Of a stretch of DNA of 8,555 nucleotides, positions 4,270 to 8,555 are shown piece by piece; positions within the stretch are counted from its first letter, which is position 1; each line of letters begins with the position of its first letter. Origin of the DNA: Bacilli bacterium (GTDB lineage Bacteria; Bacillota_I; Bacilli_A; ML615J-28; CAG-313); the NCBI GenBank assembly GCA_900770645.1, contig CAAGKY010000104.1, forward strand, positions 1-8,555, read 5' to 3'. The position numbers were made by a program, and so were the translations under genes. Below the pieces are notes generated by a model that saw nothing but the letters and a program-made list of their open reading frames with translations, was not told the DNA's origin and did no database searches.

Positions 4270-7200
4270 ATGATTGAAAAACCAAAACAAGAAAAGTTTA
4301 TAAGAATTATTCAAAGTGCTGGTATTGAATTATGTGATGAACTAATGTCTGGGCGTATTATAAATGTATATTTGACAGATGATGATATGACTTGGAATCT
4401 TAATTTAGAATTTGATAATATACTTCCACTTAATATAATATTAGATTTAAAAGAAAAATTATCTCATTTTATTAGACATAATTATCGTGTTAATAAAGTT
4501 ATTTTTAAATTTAAATATTTAAATATTATTTTAAATGATAAATTAATTAAAGATTACTATGAATACATTATTAATAAAAATAAAGAAGCGGATCGTGCTA
4601 TTAATGTATTGACTTTTTATACAAATGAGTTTATGAATGATTACATAAATGTATATGTAGGAACTCAAAATGATTGTGGGATTGCTGATGATGTAATATC
4701 TAAGGTTAAAACTATTATGATGAATGAATTTGGCTTTAACTTTAAAATAGAGTCTCATGTTTCACCATTTGAAGTTGATACAGTAGCAGATAAAGCACGT
4801 GAAATGGATTTAAAACAAGCTCAAGCAGATGCTAAAGTATACGAACATAATTTAAAAGAAATTGCTCAAAATAATTTTAATGCCAAAAATTATAAAGATC
4901 GTCGTGGTAACAAAGCAATTCCTATTGAAATAAATGATATTCCAATAACAAGTATGGAAGTAGCTGAATTTAGACAAAAGAATGGTACAGATCGTGTAGA
5001 AGTACAAGGAGTAATTTCTAAAATGGAAATTCGTAAAGCTGGAGCTTATGAATTATTTGAAGCCATTTTAACAAATTATCAAGATTCAATACTTATTAAA
5101 CAATTTTTAAATAGCCGTAATATGAAATTCTTTAAAAATGATATGGCTCCAAAACTTAAAGTTGTCATTACTGGAACAATTCAATATGATCAATTTGCAA
5201 GAGATGTTGTAGTAATGTGTAGTGATATTGAAATTGCAGGTAAAGATACAAAAGATTCACGTGTAGATGGTGCAGCAAATAAACGTGTTGAGTTACATGC
5301 ACATACTAAAATGTCTGTTTTAGATAGTGTGTTAGATGTCGAAAATTATGTAGATGCTGCTGTTAGATTTGGTCATAAAGCCTTAGCTATATGTGATCAT
5401 GCTAATTGTCACGTGTTACCAGAATTTTTTGGTTATTGTGCTAAAGTTAATAGTAAAAATCCGGATAACCATATTAAACCGATTGCAGGGGTAGAAGGAT
5501 ATTTTATTAATGATGACAAATATTATATAAATCTTACTGACCATGATATTAAATTATCAGACGCAACATTTGTTGTATTTGACTTTGAAACAAGTGGATT
5601 CAGTACAAGATTTAATGAGATAATTGAAATAGGAGCAGTTAAAATTAAAGATGGTATGAAAATAGATGAGTTTGCGACTTTTGTAAAACCATCTAGAAAA
5701 ATATCTCAAGTTATTACTAATGTTACTGAAATAACAAATGATGATTTATCAAATGCTCCAACTATAGAAGAAGTATTACCTGAATTTGTAAAGTTCATAG
5801 ATGGATGTATTTTAGTAGCTCATAATGCACTATTTGATGTTGGACATTTAAAAGCTAATTTAAAGAGATTAGGTTTATATACAGAAGATTATCCATGTAT
5901 TGATACTCTACAAATGGCAAAAGCTATGTATAGTGACATCTTAAAAAGATTTAATTTGAAGGATGTTGCAAAAGGGTTAAAAGTAGAAATTGAACAACAA
6001 CATAGAGCCTTACATGATGCTCATACAACATCTAATGTTTTTATGAAGATGCTAGGAGATTTAAGTGAACGTTGTATTTATAATTATAAGGATATTAATA
6101 CTATTACTGATAGTAATGAAGCTTATAAATATATTATTCCAAGTCACATCAATATTTTAGTAAAAACACATAAAGGCTTAAAAAATTTCTATAAAATTAT
6201 ATCTGATAGTCATACAACTCATTTTTATAAAGAAGCTAGAATATTGAAATCTGTTTTGAAAAAACATCGCGATGGATTATTAATTGGTAGTGGATGTTAT
6301 AATGGTGAAGTGTTTAGAGCTGCTTATGAAAAGAGTCAAGAAGATTTAGAAAGAATCATTCAATTTTATGATTATGTAGAAGTACAACCACTTGAATGTT
6401 ATGATCACTTGGTTGAAGCAGCAGGGGAAGAAATAGCAAGAGATCACATTAAACAAGCTGTTTTATCTATAATTGAAGCTGCTGATAAATACGGTATACC
6501 TGTAATTGCGACTGGAGATGTTCATCAACTAGAAGCAGAAGATGCAAAATATCGTGAAATTTATATGTCAGTAGCTCGTCCAGGTATTGGAGGACTTCAT
6601 GATTTAGCTAAAGCTAGTAAAGCTCCCGCAATGTACTTTAGAACTACAACTGAAATGATAGATGCATTTAGTTTCTTAGATTCTAAGAAAGCATATGAAA
6701 TTGTTGTAGAAAATACTAATAAAATTGCGGACATGATAGAAGAATATGATTTATTCCCTGATAAATTATTTACTCCACGTGATGATTTTATGTCTAAATA
6801 CGGAGTACCATCAATGTCTCAAGCTGTTAGAGATATTTCATATAATCGTGCCAAATCAATATATGGAGAAGAATTAAATCCATATATTATAAATAGATTA
6901 GAAAAAGAATTAACTAGCATTATAGGGAATGGTTTCTCAAGTGTTTATTATATTTCTCATATGCTAGTTAAAAATTCAAATGATAATGGATACGTAGTAG
7001 GAAGTCGTGGATCTGTGGGAAGTAGCTTTGTTGCTACTATGATGGGAATTACAGAAGTAAATCCACTTAAACCTCACTATGTATGTCCACATTGTCATTT
7101 CTCTGCTTTTAAAGATTCTGCTAATCCAAAAGCAAGTGAAGAGATAAGAAGAAGATTAGATAATATAATGGTAGGTATAGACTTACCTGAATGTGAGTGT

Positions 7201-8555
7201 CCAATATGTGGAACAATGATGAATCGTGATGGTGTAGATATTCCATTTGAAACATTCTTAGGATTTAAAGGAGATAAAGTTCCAGATATAGATTTAAACT
7301 TTTCAGGAGATTATCAAGATCAAGCGCATTTATTCTGCCGTGAAGTTTTTGGAATAGATAATGCTTTTAGAGCAGGTACAATAGGTACTGTAGCAAGTAA
7401 AACTGCTTATGGATATGTAAAAGGATATCTAGAAACAAAAGGTAAGAAATTAAGAGAAGCAGAAATTAAAAGAATTGCTGAAGGTCTTGTAGGTGCAAAA
7501 AGAACTACTGGACAACATCCTGGAGGTATTGTAGTTATACCAGATGATATTGAATACACTGATTTAATTCCTGTACAATATCCTGCTGATTCTATAGATT
7601 CTTCATGGAGAACTACTCATTTTGATTACCATCGTTTTGAATCTAATTTATTAAAACTAGATATACTAGGTCATGATGATCCTACCATGATAAGAAAACT
7701 AATGGATTTTGTTAAATTATATCCTGAAGAATTCCCATTTAAAACAGTTGAAGAAATTCCATTAACAGATCGTGATGTAATATCTATTTTCCAATCCAAA
7801 GAAGCTTTAAATTTAAATGGTGATGATGGTGATAGATTGACTAGTGGTACAATAGGAATTCCAGAATTTGGAACTAAGTTTGTTCGAGACATGTTAAACG
7901 ATACAAAACCTAAGAATTTTAATGAAATTGTAAAAATTTCAGGTTTATCACATGGAACTGATGTATGGCTTGGTAATGCTCAAGATTTAGTATTAGGTAG
8001 AAACTTTGTTTCAGAACCTGTACCTTTTTCAGAAGTAATAGGATGTCGTGATGATATTATGACATATTTAATGGATAAAGGCATAGAAGCTGGTGAATCG
8101 TTTAAAATAATGGAAAATGTTCGTAAAAAAGGAAAAGAACCAACTCCTGAACAAGTTACAATAATGCGCGAACATGGAGTTCCTGAATGGTATATTGAAT
8201 CATGTAAGAAAATTCAATACATGTTCCCAAAAGCCCATGCAACTGCGTATGTAATCATGGCTTTACGTATTGGTTGGTTTAAAGTACATCGTCCAATTTA
8301 TTATTATGCTGCTTACTTTTCTTGTCGTGCTAGTGCATTTGATGTTGATGTTTTAGCGGCTGGTAAAAATGCGATAAGAAATAAAATTAATGAAATTAAT
8401 GGTAAAATTGCTAATAAAACTGCTGAAAATAAAGAAATTGAATTATTGAGTGAACTTCAAATAGCTCTTGAAATGTATTTAAGAGGATATTCGTTTAAAC
8501 AAGTAGATATTAATAAGTCTGAAGTTAAAACATTTGTTATTTCAAAAGATAAAAA
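4270..8555 (+). CDS. polC: DNA polymerase III PolC-type alpha subunit, C-terminus cut by the window edge
   Basis: The open frame gives 1428 residues without a stop; compared with the ~1440-residue Bacillus protein and allowing for a longer zinc region, roughly 60-70 C-terminal residues are missing. Order is that of PolC: N-terminal domain (~1-230), OB fold (~240-335), PHP domain split by a DEDDh proofreading exonuclease (~430-600), then zinc-binding, palm, fingers and tau/clamp-binding regions. PHP ligands look complete: H343, H345, D352, H377, E409, H626, C676, D750, H752. Exonuclease residues are D438 and E440, H518-x4-D523, and H578 with D583. Zinc cysteines are C939, C942, C977, C980. Palm carboxylates are D1006 and D1008 in 'P-D-I-D-L-N-F-S', with D1131 in 'L-D-I-L-G' as the likely third. 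The fingers contain 'T-G-Q-H-P-G-G'. It is the replicative chain-elongating polymerase of low-GC Gram-positives. The start at 4270 has GGAGG and a consensus promoter; upstream is the lipoprotein gene rather than proS as in Bacillus. Confidence 0.98.
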   Translation, partial: MIEKPKQEKFIRIIQSAGIELCDELMSGRIINVYLTDDDMTWNLNLEFDNILPLNIILDLKEKLSHFIRHNYRVNKVIFKFKYLNIILNDKLIKDYYEYIINKNKEADRAINVLTFYTNEFMNDYINVYVGTQNDCGIADDVISKVKTIMMNEFGFNFKIESHVSPFEVDTVADKAREMDLKQAQADAKVYEHNLKEIAQNNFNAKNYKDRRGNKAIPIEINDIPITSMEVAEFRQKNGTDRVEVQGVISKMEIRKAGAYELFEAILTNYQDSILIKQFLNSRNMKFFKNDMAPKLKVVITGTIQYDQFARDVVVMCSDIEIAGKDTKDSRVDGAANKRVELHAHTKMSVLDSVLDVENYVDAAVRFGHKALAICDHANCHVLPEFFGYCAKVNSKNPDNHIKPIAGVEGYFINDDKYYINLTDHDIKLSDATFVVFDFETSGFSTRFNEIIEIGAVKIKDGMKIDEFATFVKPSRKISQVITNVTEITNDDLSNAPTIEEVLPEFVKFIDGCILVAHNALFDVGHLKANLKRLGLYTEDYPCIDTLQMAKAMYSDILKRFNLKDVAKGLKVEIEQQHRALHDAHTTSNVFMKMLGDLSERCIYNYKDINTITDSNEAYKYIIPSHINILVKTHKGLKNFYKIISDSHTTHFYKEARILKSVLKKHRDGLLIGSGCYNGEVFRAAYEKSQEDLERIIQFYDYVEVQPLECYDHLVEAAGEEIARDHIKQAVLSIIEAADKYGIPVIATGDVHQLEAEDAKYREIYMSVARPGIGGLHDLAKASKAPAMYFRTTTEMIDAFSFLDSKKAYEIVVENTNKIADMIEEYDLFPDKLFTPRDDFMSKYGVPSMSQAVRDISYNRAKSIYGEELNPYIINRLEKELTSIIGNGFSSVYYISHMLVKNSNDNGYVVGSRGSVGSSFVATMMGITEVNPLKPHYVCPHCHFSAFKDSANPKASEEIRRRLDNIMVGIDLPECECPICGTMMNRDGVDIPFETFLGFKGDKVPDIDLNFSGDYQDQAHLFCREVFGIDNAFRAGTIGTVASKTAYGYVKGYLETKGKKLREAEIKRIAEGLVGAKRTTGQHPGGIVVIPDDIEYTDLIPVQYPADSIDSSWRTTHFDYHRFESNLLKLDILGHDDPTMIRKLMDFVKLYPEEFPFKTVEEIPLTDRDVISIFQSKEALNLNGDDGDRLTSGTIGIPEFGTKFVRDMLNDTKPKNFNEIVKISGLSHGTDVWLGNAQDLVLGRNFVSEPVPFSEVIGCRDDIMTYLMDKGIEAGESFKIMENVRKKGKEPTPEQVTIMREHGVPEWYIESCKKIQYMFPKAHATAYVIMALRIGWFKVHRPIYYYAAYFSCRASAFDVDVLAAGKNAIRNKINEINGKIANKTAENKEIELLSELQIALEMYLRGYSFKQVDINKSEVKTFVISKDK

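Noticed and set aside
4543..4758. Minus-strand open frame of 71 codons within polC
   Set aside because: It lies wholly inside conserved polC sequence and encodes a low-complexity Ile/Tyr/Asn-rich peptide.
7671..7892. Minus-strand open frame of 73 codons within polC
   Set aside because: It is opposite a highly conserved polymerase region and has no independent support.
1..8555. Mycoplasma-type genetic code (TGA = Trp)
   Set aside because: Tryptophan is always TGG and no in-frame TGA occurs in any of the genes, including 1428 codons of polC.

Overview
The window is strongly AT-rich, uses TGG for tryptophan with no in-frame TGA in any gene, and has GGAGG-type ribosome binding sites and textbook sigma-A promoters (TTGACT-N17-TATAAT). 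Together with a PolC-type replicative polymerase and a SpoIIIAH homologue, this points to a low-GC Gram-positive bacterium (Bacillota, Bacilli side). The Ig-like/C39-like lipoprotein and the extreme AT bias fit deep-branching relatives of the Mollicutes that keep the standard code (Izemoplasma-, Haloplasma-, RF39- or Erysipelotrichales-like). That placement is inference; no marker in the window fixes the genus.

Layout, left to right. (1) 1-924: the C-terminal part of a multi-spanning membrane protein, cut by the left edge, with a duplicated extracytoplasmic motif; DUF1189-like at best. (2) 981-1490: a SpoIIIAH-like protein, here without the rest of the spoIIIA operon next to it. (3) A strong terminator-like hairpin (1495-1527) directly touching the Shine-Dalgarno of (4) a RluA/RluD-family rRNA pseudouridine synthase (1538-2419). 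(5) On the minus strand, a complete tRNA-Cys(GCA) unit: perfect sigma-A promoter (2529-2557), tRNA with encoded CCA (2437-2510) and an intrinsic terminator (2402-2427) lying inside the 3' end of the pseudouridine synthase gene. (6) 2595-4202: a lipoprotein with two degenerate Ig-like repeats, a beta-sandwich domain and a C39-like cysteine peptidase domain. (7) A perfect sigma-A promoter (4220-4248) driving polC, from 4270 to beyond the right edge.

The genes do not form one pathway. polC and tRNA-Cys are housekeeping units with their own promoters, the pseudouridine synthase modifies rRNA, the lipoprotein acts at the cell surface, and the SpoIIIAH-like protein is the one element tied to a developmental programme (sporulation or a remnant of it). 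I see no mobile element, CRISPR array, defence system or clearly novel multi-gene system. The points most worth a second look are the orphan SpoIIIAH homologue with a possible sigma-E-like site, the hairpins that abut Shine-Dalgarno sequences, and the tRNA terminator embedded in a neighbouring coding sequence.
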